DNA of 64,000 nt from Adiantum capillus-veneris (Eukaryota; Streptophyta; Polypodiopsida; Polypodiales; Pteridaceae), in the NCBI GenBank assembly GCA_014529385.2, contig CM043954.1, positions 95,001,247 to 95,065,246 on the forward strand. The letters are read 5' to 3'. The notes beneath the pieces were generated by a model. It had not been told where the DNA came from. It made no database searches and saw only the letters and a list, made by a program, of their open reading frames with translations. Shown here piece by piece: positions 20,477-32,199 of this stretch (its first letter is position 1; each line of letters opens with the position of its first letter). The translations under genes were made by a program, and so were the position numbers.

Positions 20477-21718
20477 CTAACAAGGAGAGGATTGGGCCTT
20501 GTAAGTCAACAAATCATCTAGGGTAGCTCTTGCACTGTCTTCTACTAAAAAAGAAAACTCAAACTCTTGCAGCTCAATTACCCATTTCTTGACCACATTT
20601 GACATGTTAGCGCCATTTATTAATTGTGGAAAAAAGGCATAACTCGTCAAGAAAACAAAATGTCGTGGTAGCAAGTAATGATGAAATCGTCGACAAGCAA
20701 ATATTACACTGGCCATCACTAGCTCTACTTCCAACAATTTTCTTTCTGCTACCAACTTCACATGGCTTGCACAATACACTAGCCTCATATAATGGTTGCC
20801 CTTCCCCTTTTGCAATAACATGGCTCCTATGGCATCATCCCCTACTAATAGATTTACATAAAACACTTGCCCCCAATCAAGAGCCTGCATGGCTGATACC
20901 CCCCTAACACCTCCTTCACCTCTTGAAACACTTCTTCACACTTGTCATCCCATTGCAATGGATCATGCTTTGACACTTGTTGTAATGGATAAAGGAGCTG
21001 TGAAGACAATGGAATAAACTGCGCCATGTACTTCACTTTGTGTATAAAGGTTGCCAATTGCTTTGTACTCGTAGGTGATGGAAGAAGAATAATAGACTTA
21101 ACCTTGTCTTGATAAGCCTCCATGCCATTTTCTGACACCATATGGCCCAATAACTTCACCCTTGGTTGTGAAACATGACATGTCTTTGGATTTAGTTGTC
21201 CTCCACGTTCATCATATCGAGCCAATACCATCTGTAGCTTCTCATGGTGTTAAGCCCTACTGCTGTAGACACAGAAGTTGTCCATAAAATCTTTAACACA
21301 ACTACCAATGAGTGGTTCCAATACCCAATTTTATCTCTCTTGATAGAAAGATGGTCCATTTGATAACCCAAATGGCAATACTGTGTAGCAATAACAGCCC
21401 CATGGCATAATGAAAGTTGTCTTTGTTCGGTATTTAAGAGCAATCTTCAATTGAAAATAGCTTGAAAAACCATCACACACACTGTATCTCTCATAACCAA
21501 TGAATGGGAGAGGATATGGGTTCTTCTTAGTGGCTGCATTTTAGGGTATCAAATCTACACAAATCCTCCACTTTCCATCCTTCTTTGGGCTGACTACTAC
21601 TGGACTCACCCATTCTGTGGTTTCCACTAGGACTATGAACCCTGCCTTCAATAACTTTTCCACCTCTTCCTGCAAGGCTTCCATTTGCTCTTGACCCATC
21701 CTTCTTAGCCTTTGTCAC
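20477..21718 (-). pseudogene. Reverse transcriptase and first RNase H of element B, several frame breaks
   Basis: Three to four overlapping minus frames. 20890-20477 holds the first RNase H remnant (NLLVGDDAIGAMLLQ, ELQEFEFSFLVEDSARATLD). 21231-20854 holds the RT thumb and connection (GGQLNPKTCHVSQPRVKLLG). The palm region 21443-21240 and the fingers 21718-21527 are broken: the position of the DD motif reads as YRWYWLDMMNVEDN and related shifted frames. The enzyme cannot be functional. Confidence 0.8.
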
Positions 21719-21925
21719 ACTGGCTTAACACCTTCCTTCAGCTCTATATGCATCTCTTCTCCTTTGAACCCTCTAATCTCTTCATATGAAGTAATGAGAA
21801 AATCAAGAAAACTAGCCAGCATGTGCAAATATATCTCCTTCTCCATAGCTGAGAGGTCTCCACTGATCATTTGTGTCATCAATTCCTGCTTCTTTTGACA
21901 ATTCAACCTTGGTTTGCATCAGCCC

Positions 21926-22500
21926 TTAAATCACTTCATAAGGCCCTTCACTTTCATCTTCAATCTCATTTGCAAATGCAACTAAACCAGATTCATGGAT
22001 TTCTTTGTCCATCAAAAGACATGCAACATAAACATCCTCATCACTGCTGGTAGTACTATCATTGTCCTCGTCAGTCATTGTGGTATAGTCTTCATCACTA
22101 GACTCATTCTCATCTTCATAAAGCTCCTCCAATACTTTCCTTGTGTCCATGTTATATAGCTTCTTGGCACCTGTCTTTCCATAGAGGCTAATCGTACCAC
22201 GTCACCAATCTTGAACAGCTCCCACTGCACATAACCATGGTCTACCCAACATAATAGGATATTCTCCCAACCCCGTTGGCATCACATGAAATTTAACCAC
22301 CGCCTTTGCATCATATGCCTCCACTTCTAAGCTCTTTACAACACCTAAACATTTTACTTTTTGATGGTTTGCCAATCTAATTCAAAAGCCTGACACCCCA
22401 GTCACTGTAAGACCCATCTTCTCAACGTATGAGTGTGTTATGACACATATTTGGGCTCCGTCATCAACATAACCTTGTCCTAGATTTTTTTTCTTTTGTG
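21926..22500 (-). pseudogene. Protease of element B and acidic linker
   Basis: Minus-strand reading of about 22475-22440 gives YVDDGAQICV, the active-site motif with DDGA in place of DGGA of the relatives. About 22290-22220 gives GEYPIMLGRPWLCAVGAVQD, the conserved C-terminal half. The frame 22150-21926 is an acidic serine-rich linker between protease and RT, comparable to the TEEESS linker of element A. Frame breaks separate the blocks. Confidence 0.75.
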
Positions 22501-22608
22501 CCACACATCTACTATTGGGAAAATATCCAGTAGCTCATCCATCACCAACACCTTCACTGAACCTCTCTCTGGTTCTTTCTCCATTGGGTTAACCATCCTC
22601 TTCTATTG

Positions 22609-22828
22609 TCACTTTAGCTTAAGCACCATCTCTATAAGCTGCCCAAAAGTAACATCTCCTTTCCTATTTGTCAGATCATCCTTCAAGTCATAACTTAATT
22701 GCCCATCCCCTAGTGGAAAATCTGAAACATGAAACTTGCGACGAGCCCTTCTTTTCTTCTTGGCCTTGACATCCTCGCCTTCATGGCTCTTTCCCTTCTT
22801 TTTACTAGGACCTCGGGCACTTCTTCCT
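22609..22828 (-). pseudogene. Gag-protease linker of element B, cut by element C
   Basis: Lysine-rich stretch then FHVSDFPLGDGQLSYDL, matching INLQDFPLGHGMAPYNLLED in A. The reading continues on the other side of element C at 31886 (KRTTQNKE), so C sits exactly in this linker. Residues upstream of the insertion point in this frame are LTR-derived and not part of the gene. Confidence 0.75.
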
Positions 22829-22904
22829 TGTAAGGTCTCCACCTTTCTAGCTGCAGAGGGATGAACTCAAAGTTTTAGGAGAAAGCATTGGACTTACAAA
22901 CAAA

Positions 22905-22969
22905 TAAAGCACTATTTCAAAAGCAATTAAAAAAGGTATTTTTTTAATTTCTTTTGAAATAGTGCTTTA
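22905..22969. repeat. Long perfect hairpin in the 5' LTR of C only
   Basis: The 19-bp arms 22905-22923 (TAAAGCACTATTTCAAAAG) and 22951-22969 are exact inverted repeats, and the bases between them (AATTAAAAAA and TTTTTTTAATT) continue the pairing. The 3' LTR has only the left arm (28724-28742), then continues with GGTATTTTTGGAATC. Confidence 0.85.
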
Positions 22970-23300
22970 CTTTTTGGAATCTTAAGCACAGCAAACCCCG
23001 GGCTAGAAATTTTCAGAATTGAATTCCGATAAAAACTAGCATAGTTATGGCCCCTAGAAGTTTACACTGTGAATTGAGTAAACTAAATAAAATTGTAAGG
23101 TTTTAGTAATCATTACTGCAAAAGACTTTTATCCTTTTAAAAAAAATAGCAAAAAATCGATTTTGTGTATCTAGGGGGCCGTGTCGGGCAGTAATGAACT
23201 TGCCCAGGTTGGAATTAGCAACAGGGGGCGCTTGTGGAGCTGTAGGGTTGCCTTGGGATGCAAGTTACTGCCATTTCCAGCCTGTAAGTGCCCAGAAACC

Positions 23301-23308
23301 TATAAATA
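23301..23308 (+). promoter_or_regulatory. Probable TATA box, element C 5' LTR
   Basis: TATAAATA in a GC-containing context (GACCCCTTGC follows), preserved in the 3' LTR at 29142-29149. Assignment is by motif and conservation only. Confidence 0.45.
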
Positions 23309-24784
23309 TGACCCCTTGCTTCACAATTTGAGAACAGACTCGAAGTCCTGGCGAATTCTCTTTCATCTAGAAGTATCTCCACTCAAAAATCACTAGAGAG
23401 CAAAGCTCTAGTTGGTTAATCAACAATAATTAGCACTAACCCTTTTTAATTAGCAGAACTATGTTAATCTATTTACATTTTCTTAATTAATTAATTAATT
23501 AAGGAAGTTTGAACCTATTTATACTCTAAAATTCTCTCCTAATTCTTAATTCTCTGCTAATTATTCAGATTAAGCTTAGGGATACTAATCTTATTAATTA
23601 TTATATTATATTAGAGATGAAATTACTCATTTTAATCATAAATTAATTATAATTATACTAATTAAACTTAGATTAAAATGAGATAATTATCAGAGCTGTG
23701 TTATACTATCGATATGCTAGAAAAATTATCTTTTAATTTTCTAAATAATTTTTGTAATTATTTAAGAAGAATTACACAATTTTTGAGAGAAAAGTAAGTG
23801 GAAAAATGACCAAATTAACCCAAAAAGCTTTGATATAATTATCACAGGTAAAACTCATCTTTAAAAAATTGTGATAATTATTTTAACTTCAAATAATTAG
23901 TTTAACTAATTATCTCAGCAGAAAAATGATATTTTTATGGAAAAATAAAAGAGAGAAAATAGAAAAGTAATCCAAAAAACTTTAAGATAATTATCAGAGG
24001 TAAAACATACCTTAAGAAACCTGTGATAATTATCTCAGCTAATTATCTTAGTAGAAAAACATTGTTTTTTAGGGAAAATTAAAGGGGGAGATTAGTAAAT
24101 CATGTTATATGGTTACATGCTATTTATCAGTATTAGAATACATAATAAAAAGAACGTGATAATTATGTCAAGGTTAGAAAATTATTATAGATATTTATCT
24201 AAGTCAAATTATACAAATTTTAGCTGAAAATTAAAGATGGAAATTAGATAATTGAGTTGAAAAAATAAAAGATAATTACAAAAATTCATAAACATTCTTA
24301 TCTACTTGTGATAAGTATACCATAGTTAATTAGTGAGTTTAGAAAATTATAATTGATCAAAAGTCCTATATTCAGCAAAAGATTAATTAAAATAAATAGA
24401 CTTTGCGGTCAAAAGCTTTTAGGAAAATTATAGAAATGTAAACCTATGATATAGAGTTGAGAAATTGAAATCTTTAAGAGAAAATAAATAGAAATAATAT
24501 TAAGCTCAAAATAAGCAGATTCCAAGCTTCAAATTTGATCCAAAAATTAGGAAAAAGATATACAAAATTATAAGAAAATTAGGATAGCTTAGAAAACCCT
24601 TAGGGAAGCTGTGAAAAAAGTTATCATGCCTATATAGGCAAATAAGAAATTACTAGGTCAAGAATTTACCAATTAAGACCACAAATTTAACATAGATTTG
24701 GGTAAAATTGGATACAAAGGTTAAGTTTAGCTTTTCGATAATTTACCTAATGATTAGACGTCATTTTTATAAGAATAAGAAGTT

Positions 24785-24985
24785 ATGGCACCTAAAAGAA
24801 CCCAAGCCAATCCTACATCTGATAATGAGGGCAAAGCTCTAAAAAGAACTAGAGCATCGCACGACGATGAAGCTGGGCCTAGTAGTAGACCTACGGAGCA
24901 AAGTCTTCAGGCGGCGCCAGCGCATCACCAGATGGTGGATCAGTCCCAGGTGGGTTTTCCATTATTCAATGAAGTCTTTGTATAA
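24785..24985 (+). CDS. LTR-borne short ORF of element C (5' copy)
   Basis: Sixty-six residues beginning MAPKRTQANPTS, hydrophilic, basic then acidic, with a DDEAGPSSRP segment. The 3' LTR copy is at 30580-30765. Its opening resembles the basic N-termini common in plant gypsy Gag proteins. I infer, without proof, that it may be a Gag N-terminal exon joined by splicing to the gag at about 27000. Alternatively it is a chance or upstream ORF. Confidence 0.4.
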   Translation: MAPKRTQANPTSDNEGKALKRTRASHDDEAGPSSRPTEQSLQAAPAHHQMVDQSQVGFPLFNEVFV

Positions 24986-26093
24986 TTTAAGTTCTTTCAT
25001 AAGTTAGCATTGCATACGTAAAGAGTGAGTAAGAATCAGAAAAGGAATAATTGACCAAAAATGAAAAGTAACTTCCAACGTGCATTTGTTTATAATGTAG
25101 GAAAGAATTGTTTGGGTTAAAACTGGTTGAATTAGGAAAGATATGATTGATCATCCTTAAGACAGCTTGTCTCAAGACACCTCCGACTCCTTGGTATATT
25201 TTGATGATAACGATGGCTTTTCAGCCACGTATAAGTCGGTTACCCCCATGAACGATGCGTTTCTACTCCGTGTCATGTCTTGATGTTTCTACATAAGTTA
25301 GGATACCATTTTTTATCCTAGGAGAGCCGCCCGGTTGTATGGGCAACTGGTTTGGTGTATGGGCACCCGGAACGTTGGGTGGGGGTTTATCGACTCCAGA
25401 TTGTGAATAAGGAATGGGTGCCGTTTTCTCACCCTTAGGTGATCTTGAGACAAGAAGAGTACACTGTTCATGGTTATTATGGACAATGTTTTGATTGACA
25501 ATACCCTGTCTTTAAGTTTAAAGATGTCTGTTTGTAAAAAGAATGTTTTCAATACTGTTTTCAAGGGCTGTTTTAATGAAATCTGGTCATGAAGGATAAA
25601 AGGAATCATTATTTTTAATTGTGATAAGAATGTGGTAGTGATTAAATAACAAATGAATCATGTGTGAGTGCGGGGTGGTAAGTGGGTATTGACTAAGGTT
25701 GTCAATCATGGACGGGTGGACCTGATTATTCAGCTAACTATCCATCCCTGCGCACTAAAATATTTAGAAAACTTCTTCACTTGGAAAAGGAGTCCACCAG
25801 CGGCTGTGCCCTCACATATGTTAAGGGGGGAAAAGCGTTGGTTGAGGATACCTTAGCCAAATTGTGGAAGTTATAGGGCCGAAATAGTTTTTTAGACTTT
25901 TAATATGTTGTCCCGTTTCCGCTGTGAGACAGGACTAAGTCTTCTTCTAAGGCTATAGACCCAAGCCATTGTCAATGGTAAAGGTCTATTCCTTGGATTT
26001 TTCTTGTTTCGAGACTCTAATTTTTATCAGACCTAGAGACCTGTCAAGGATCTTATCCCGATCTTGGTACTGGCGGTTTGGGGATCTCACAAG

Positions 26094-26105
26094 TGGTATC
26101 AGAGC
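26094..26105 (+). other. Primer-binding site of element C, initiator tRNA-Met
   Basis: TGGTATCAGAGC two bases after the 5' LTR end. Confidence 0.9.
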
Positions 26106-27000
26106 GTGTGTTAATTAAAGTCTTGGACCTAGAGAAAATTTTAAGGTGTTCGGTTGAAATAAGTGATCTCTGACAAATTCAAATTAAAGATCTATTTAAT
26201 TGAAAAACGGGAGAGAAAGAAAGAAAGAGAATTATCACCATCTTTGCAGGAAGATTTCCATCATGCCTACTGCAAATCCATGGATTTCAACATTAGGTTT
26301 ATGAGAGCTTGCCTATACCGACACTATTCAATGTAATGGATAGATAAGAGATTTTCTCCTTCCACTTGGAGGATCAACTGGTCAGGATCTGGTGGAATTT
26401 TCTTCATTGATGCGGGAGAGTTAGAAGGTTTAGAATTAAATATGAAGAGACTCAAATGAACCGAAGATCTTCAAGTGATTGAAGTATACTTTTTCATTGG
26501 AACAGAGAATCCAGAGAAAACCCTTGTAATAGATGATGTCCAAGTATCACAAAATCAGTGGGTGTTTGATCAGGTGTCTAAAGTAATCTACCCAGGTAGA
26601 ATTAGGCCCATAGGTGTAGGCCCTAGTTTTAATGGACCAAAAGATGTTGTATATTTTGATCCTATATCTGATCCACCCAAAGTCCACAACATTCTAGTAT
26701 AGGATTGTCGTCACCCTTGTACATAGTAGGACCTTCATGGATTGTATTAACTCTTGTACATACTATGGTTCTCATGAGTATGGTATAAGCAGTTTTGTTT
26801 ATGGCTTGGCATTTGTCTTCATCCTGTGTGCAAATAAGTTAAAAGCATAAGTAAGAGAGATTTCATTTGGTACTAAATTCCACTAATTTAATCTCAGGAA
26901 AACACTCGTGTAAATAGCCTTTACACTGTTGCTCAAGAGAAAAAAATTACTACTAAAGCAAGTTTAACTCCCTACTTTTAAGGGAGAGGGACCCAATTTA
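26106..27000 (+). other. Element C leader and possible gag N-terminal remnant
   Basis: No recognised domain. One frame (about 26475-26702, 75 residues, with GTENPEKTLVIDD and VIYPGRIRPIGVGPS) is open, but only degraded sequence surrounds it. It may be a decayed gag or leader ORF. Confidence 0.35.
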
Positions 27001-27740
27001 GAGTGAGATGCCGAAGCATGGTTAGATTGTATGGATGACTATTTCAAAACCACAGGAACTGCTTAGAAAAACCAAACAATGTTGGGTATGTTCCATCTCA
27101 GTGGAGATGTCAAACTTTGGTGGAAGCAACACTGCAGAGATAATCCCAAGAGTAGTCCATCTTGGGAGAAAATGAAGCAGGCAATCAAAGAACGCTATCT
27201 CCCTCCTGCACATGAGTCTATCAAGATGAATGAGTTCTTTGGTCTATGCCAACTAGGACTTTCATTAGAGCAGTACTACACCAAGTTTGTTTCTTTACGA
27301 CACTATGCTTCTCAAATGACCATGGAGCAACAAATTGCCCATTTCTGTCACGGCCTCAACAAACCCCTGAGTACCGTCTCGAAGCCATGAGGCCTACATC
27401 AATACAGGATGCCCTTCTCAGGGCTAAGCCTCTTGCAGACGAAGGAACCAACTCTACAAGGAAATTTAATGGAATTAATAACTTTAGGGGAAGAGCCAAG
27501 GGAACTTTCAACCAAGGATATCAACAACGTGGAGTAGCTGCAGCAGTGAACTTAGAGCAGACCTTCCCAAATGTTAGGTGCTATGGATGCAATTAAATGG
27601 GACACTATAGAAATAACTTTCGAGAAGAGAAAAACCCTCAAACTACTACTAGAGCCATTCCTCCAAATCAAGGAGATAATCTAAGAGGAGGTAGAAATGG
27701 AGGACGAGGTAGAGAAAGAGCAAGAGGAGCCAGATCTTAG
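27001..27740 (+). pseudogene. Gag of element C, frameshifted
   Basis: Retrotransposon gag domain: DAEAWLDCMDDYF, then GDVKLWWKQHCRD, WEKMKQAIKERYLPP, LSLEQYYTKFVSLRHYA. A frame change near 27365 leads into a second frame with the linker and a zinc knuckle starting CYGC; that knuckle is broken by a TAA near 27595 and its third ligand region reads GHYRNNF. An Arg/Gly-rich tail follows. The gag domain is unlike those of A, D or F and fits chromoviruses. Confidence 0.8.
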
Positions 27741-28516
27741 GCAATCATGGGAGAACCAACCTTATGAATGAGCAAGATAAAAGAGCCACTCGCTTGGCCA
27801 CAGTTAGCAATCCTAGAGCTTTGTAAACCACTATAAATGAGCAATGTAAAACTTGAGTTACTTATATATTATAATGGTATACATGATCTTCTTTTCAAAA
27901 TTACTTAATAAATCTAAAGTTAAGTTAGTATTCAATCAAGAAATTAAGGGTAGATCTAGCAAATGAGAAAGAGGTTCTCGTTTGGAAGGCAAAATTTGAA
28001 TCTTAGAAGTGAGATAGTTATTCAAAAACCAACTCACATTCCTTGTGAACAAGATAGCCTTTCTTGAAAAATGACATAGAGACTAAAAGAACTCTTGGTA
28101 TGATACTTCTTAAAACCATTTACATAATGTTGGTCAATCAAGCTAGAGCATAGAGAGGGTACCTCTAGTGCAATGGTGGAAGCTTGTGCCAAACGCAGAT
28201 TTCTCAGAATGGCAAGAATACACCGAGCGCGTTCAGATTGGCAAAGTTGGAATACATGATACTTGTCGAACGCTGATTTCTCTAAATGGTTAGTTAGACG
28301 AAGCGCATTCATGTTGAAAAAGTGGATATATGGATCTTTTATGGAATTGGTTTAGCCTGGTTTTTGAAATGATACAAATGGTTTGTAAAGGTTTTTAAGA
28401 TGGGCTCAGCATTGAGAGTTTCTTAGGATAAAATTGAGTAGCAAGTAACCAGTGAGGAAGGGTAGAAACTCTCACCAGAGTGTATCCTTGAAAAACTAGA
28501 AAGAACTCTTAGAGTA
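27741..28516 (+). other. Element C interior where protease, RT, RNase H and integrase should be
   Basis: Only about 780 bp lie between gag and chromodomain, and no pol motif is readable. It holds two imperfect copies of a roughly 50-bp motif (about 28190-28240 and 28267-28316; shared ATTTCTC, AATGG and GCGCATTCA/GCGCGTTCA). Confidence 0.5.
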
Positions 28517-28616
28517 ATCAGTACCATTTGGTAAAGTGGAAAGATTATCCCACTGAAAATGCCACTTGGGAGGATGAATTTCTCTTCTCAAAGACTTTCC
28601 CAGTTCGGTTGAGATG
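28517..28616 (+). pseudogene. C-terminal chromodomain remnant of element C
   Basis: The frame reads QYHLVKWKDYPTENATWEDE and ends in TGA shortly before the LTR. This is the core of a chromodomain (compare the YLVKWKGYP...ATWE pattern), which chromoviral integrases use to target chromatin. The upstream part of the domain and the integrase are gone. Confidence 0.8.
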
Positions 28617-28647
28617 AGGACATCTCAAATTCTTAAGTTGGGGTGAT

Positions 28648-31600
28648 TGTAAGGTCTCCACCTTTCTAGCTGCACAGGGATGAACTCAAAGGTTTAGGAG
28701 AAAGCATTGGACTTACAAATAGGTAAAGCACTATTTCAAAAGCAAATAAAAACGGTATTTTTGGAATCTTAAGCACAGCAAACCCCGGGCTAGAAATTTT
28801 CCGAATTAAATTCCGATAAAAACTGGCATAGTTATGGCCCCTGGAAGTTTACACTGTGAATTGAGTAAATTAAATAAAATTGTAAGATTTTAGTAATCAT
28901 TACTGCAAAAGACTTTCATCCTAAAGTTTCTAGATATTTACAGATATTTGCAAATATTTTTAAAATTCATCATTAAAAGTCAAAAAATAGCAGAAAATCG
29001 ATTTTGTGTACCTAGGGGGCTGTGTGGAGCAATAATGAACTTGCCCAGGTTGGAATTAGCAGCAGGGGGTGCTTATGGAGTTGTAGGGCTACCTTGGGAT
29101 GCAAGTTACTACCATTTCCAACCTGTGAGTGCCCAAAAACCTATAAATATGACCCCTTGCTTCACAATTTGAGAAGACTCGGAGTCCTAGCAAATTCTCT
29201 CTCATCTAGAGAGATCTCTACTCAGAAATCACTAGAGAGCAAAGCTCTAGTTGGTTAATCAATGGTAATTAGCACTAATCCTTTTTAATTAGCAGAACAA
29301 TGTTAATCTATTTACATTTTCTTAATTAATTCAATTAATTAAGAAGATTAAACCTATTTATACTCTAAAATTCTCTCTTAATTCCTAATTCTTTGCTGAT
29401 TATTGAGATTAAGCTTAGGGATACTAATCTAATGAATTATTATATTTATTAGGACTAAAATTAGTCATTTTTACCATAAATAAATGATAATTATACTAAT
29501 TAAACTTAGATTAAAATGAGATAAACATTAGAGCTGTGTTAGACTGTCAATATGCTAGAAAAATTATCTTTTAATTTTTTGAATAATTTTTCTAATTATT
29601 TAAGCAGAACTACACTATTTTTGAGAGAAATGTAAGTGGGAAAATGATCAAATTAACCCAAAAAGATTTGAGATAATTATCAGAGTTAAAACACATCTTA
29701 AGAAACTTGTGATAATTATCTTAACTACATATAATTAGTTTAACTAATTATCTTAGCAAAAAAACACAGTTTTTATGAAAAAATAAAAGGAGAAAAATAG
29801 CAAAGTGATAATTATCTTAACCATAGATAATTAGTTTAGCTAATTATCTTAGTAGAAAAACATTGTTTTTAAGGAAAAATTAAACAGAGGAAATTAGTAA
29901 ATCATGTTATATGATTACATGCTATTTATCAGTCTTAGAATACATAATAAAAAGGCCATGATAATTATGTCAAGGTTAGTATAGATATTTATCTAAGTCA
30001 AATTATACTAATTCTAGCTAAAAACTAGAGATGGAAATTAGATAATTGAGTTGGAAAATTAAAAGATAATTACCAGAGGTCACAAACATCCTTATCTACT
30101 TGTGATAATTATACCATAGTTAATTAGTGAAATTAGAAAATTATAATTGACCAAAAGTCCTATTTTAAGCAAAATATTAATTAAAATAAACAGACTTTAC
30201 AGTCAAAAGTTTTTAAGAAAATTATAGTAAGTATAAACGTGTGATATAATGTTGAGAAATTGAAATCTTTAAGAGAAAATAAATACAAATAATATTAAGC
30301 TCAAAATACGCAGATTCCAAGCTTAAAATTCGATGGAGAAATTAGGAAAAATATATACAAAATTATAAGAAAAGTAGGATAGCTTAGAAAACCCTTAGGG
30401 AAGCTGTGGAAAAACTTTTCATGCCTATATAGGCAAATAAGAAATTACTAGGTCAAGAGTTTATCAATTAAGACAACAAATTTAACATAGATTTGGGTAA
30501 AATTGGATACAAAGGTTAAGTCTAGCTTTTCGATAATTTACCTAATGATTAGACGTCCTTTTTATAAGGATAAGAAGTTATGGCACCTAAAAGAACCCAA
30601 GCCAATCCTACATCTAATGATGAGGGCAGAGCTCTAAAAAGAACTAGAGTGTCGCACAACGATGAAGCTGGGCCTAGTAGTAGGCCTACGGAGGAGAGTC
30701 TTCAAGCGCCAGCGCAGCAGCAGATGTCCGATCAATCCCAAGTGGGTTTTCCATTATTCAATTAGGTCTTTGTATAATTTAAGTTCTTTCATAAGTTAGC
30801 ATTGCATACGTAAGGAGTGAGTAAGAATCGGAAAAGGAATAATTCGCCAAAAACAGAAGCTAACTTCCAGCATGCATCTGTTTATAATGTAGGAAAGAAT
30901 TTTTTGGATTGAAACTGGTTGAATTAGGAAAGATATGATTGATCCTGCTTAAGACAACTTATCTCAAGACACCTCCGACTCCTTGGTATATTTTGATGAT
31001 AATGATGGCTTTCTAGCCACGTCTAAGTCGGTTACCCCCATGAACGATGAGTTTCTACTCCGTGTCATGTCTCGATGTTTCTACATAAGTTAGGATATTG
31101 TTTTTTATCCTAGGGGAGCCGCCCGGTTGTATGGGCAACTAGTTTGGTGTATGGACACCCGGAACCTTGGGTGGGGTTTATCCAGTCCGGATTGTGAATA
31201 AGGAATGGGTGTCGTTTTTTCACCCTTAGGTGATCTTGAGACAAAAAGAGTATTATTTATGGTTATTATGGACAATGTTTTGGTTGACAATACCCTGTCT
31301 TAAGTTTAAAGATATCTGTTTGCAAAAAGATTGTTTTCAATATTGTTTTCAAGGGCTGTTTTAATGAAATCTAGATATGAAGGATAAAAGGAATCATTAT
31401 TTTTAATTGTGATAATAATGTGGTAGTAATTAAATAATGAATGAATCATGTGTGAGTGCAGGGTGGTAAGTGGGTATTGACTAAGGTTGTCAATCATGGA
31501 CAGGTGGACCTGATTAGTCAGGTAACTATCCATCCCTGCACACTAAGACGTTTAGAAAACTTCTTCATTTGGAAGAGGAGTCCACCAGCGGTTGTGCCCT

Positions 31601-31880
31601 CACATATGTTAGGAGGAAAAAAGCGTTGGTTTAGGATACCTTAACCAAATTTGTGGAAGTATTAGGGCCAAAATAGTTTTCTAGACTTTTAATACGTTTT
31701 CCCGTTTCCGCTGCGAGACAGGACTAGGTCTTCTTCTAAATCTATAGACCCAAGCCATTGTCAATGGTAAAGGTCTATTCCTTGGATTTTACTTGTTTAG
31801 AGACTCTGATTTTTATCAAACCTAGAGACTTGTCAAGGATCCCATCCCGCTCTTGGTATTGGCAGTTTGGGGATCCCACA
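28648..31880 (+). repeat. Element C 3' LTR
   Basis: Pairs with 22829-26091 with visibly more differences than the LTR pairs of A or F. It is preceded by purine-rich AAGTTGGGGTGAT. It carries the second copy of the MAPKR ORF (30580-30765), here ended by an early TAG. Confidence 0.93.
30580..30765 (+). pseudogene. LTR-borne short ORF of element C (3' copy)
   Basis: The same ORF as 24785-24985, with MAPKRTQANPTSNDEG opening; several amino-acid changes and a small in-frame deletion (QAPAQQQ). A TAG replaces the Glu codon near the end. Confidence 0.4.
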
Positions 31881-31885
31881 TTCCT

Positions 31886-32199
31886 TCCTTATTCTGTGTG
31901 GTCCTCTTCCCAATAGGCATCACTAATGTATCCTCCAGCTTTGTTGCCTTCTCTAAGGTGACCACACTTATCACTTTTTTCTTTCCCTTTTCCTCATGGG
32001 TTAATCCAATGGTTCCTTCTTCTCTCTTAATTTCGATACCATAATCATTTGACCTAGTTAGCACCTGCCTTGGCAATGGATACATGTCTCCCTCCCGTCC
32101 TTGGTGGCTTATTACATTGAGGGCTGATGTGGCCCAACTCTCCACAATTATAACACGTTGGAGAGGGGGAATGGGATAACACGTCCGACACAAACACAA
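31886..32199 (-). pseudogene. Gag zinc-knuckle region of element B
   Basis: On the minus strand, near 32160-32120, the frame gives CYNCGELGHISPQCNKP, a CX2CX4HX4C zinc knuckle, followed by PPRTGGRHVS and a broken linker. Another minus frame (32199 to the C border) continues with EEKGKKKVISVVTLEKATKL and KRTTQNKE. It joins the linker at 22828 once element C and its TTCCT duplication are removed. Confidence 0.75.

Larger units (their letters stand above)
22829..26091 (+). repeat. Element C 5' LTR
   Basis: TG...CA ends, very AT-rich middle (23400-24780), TATA-like TATAAATA at 23301-23308. It contains an LTR-borne ORF (24785-24985) and a hairpin insertion (22905-22969) missing from the 3' copy. 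Confidence 0.93.
22829..31880 (+). mobile_element. Element C: chromovirus (Ty3/gypsy) deletion derivative
   Basis: A 9.05-kb element with LTRs of 3263 and 3233 bp starting TGTAAGGTC and ending TCACA/CCACA. A perfect 5-bp target duplication TTCCT lies at 22824-22828 and 31881-31885. It has an initiator-Met primer site and a 2.5-kb interior with a broken gag and, at the far end, the last part of a chromodomain. RT, RNase H and the integrase core are absent. It is inserted in element B's gag-protease linker. Confidence 0.93.
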
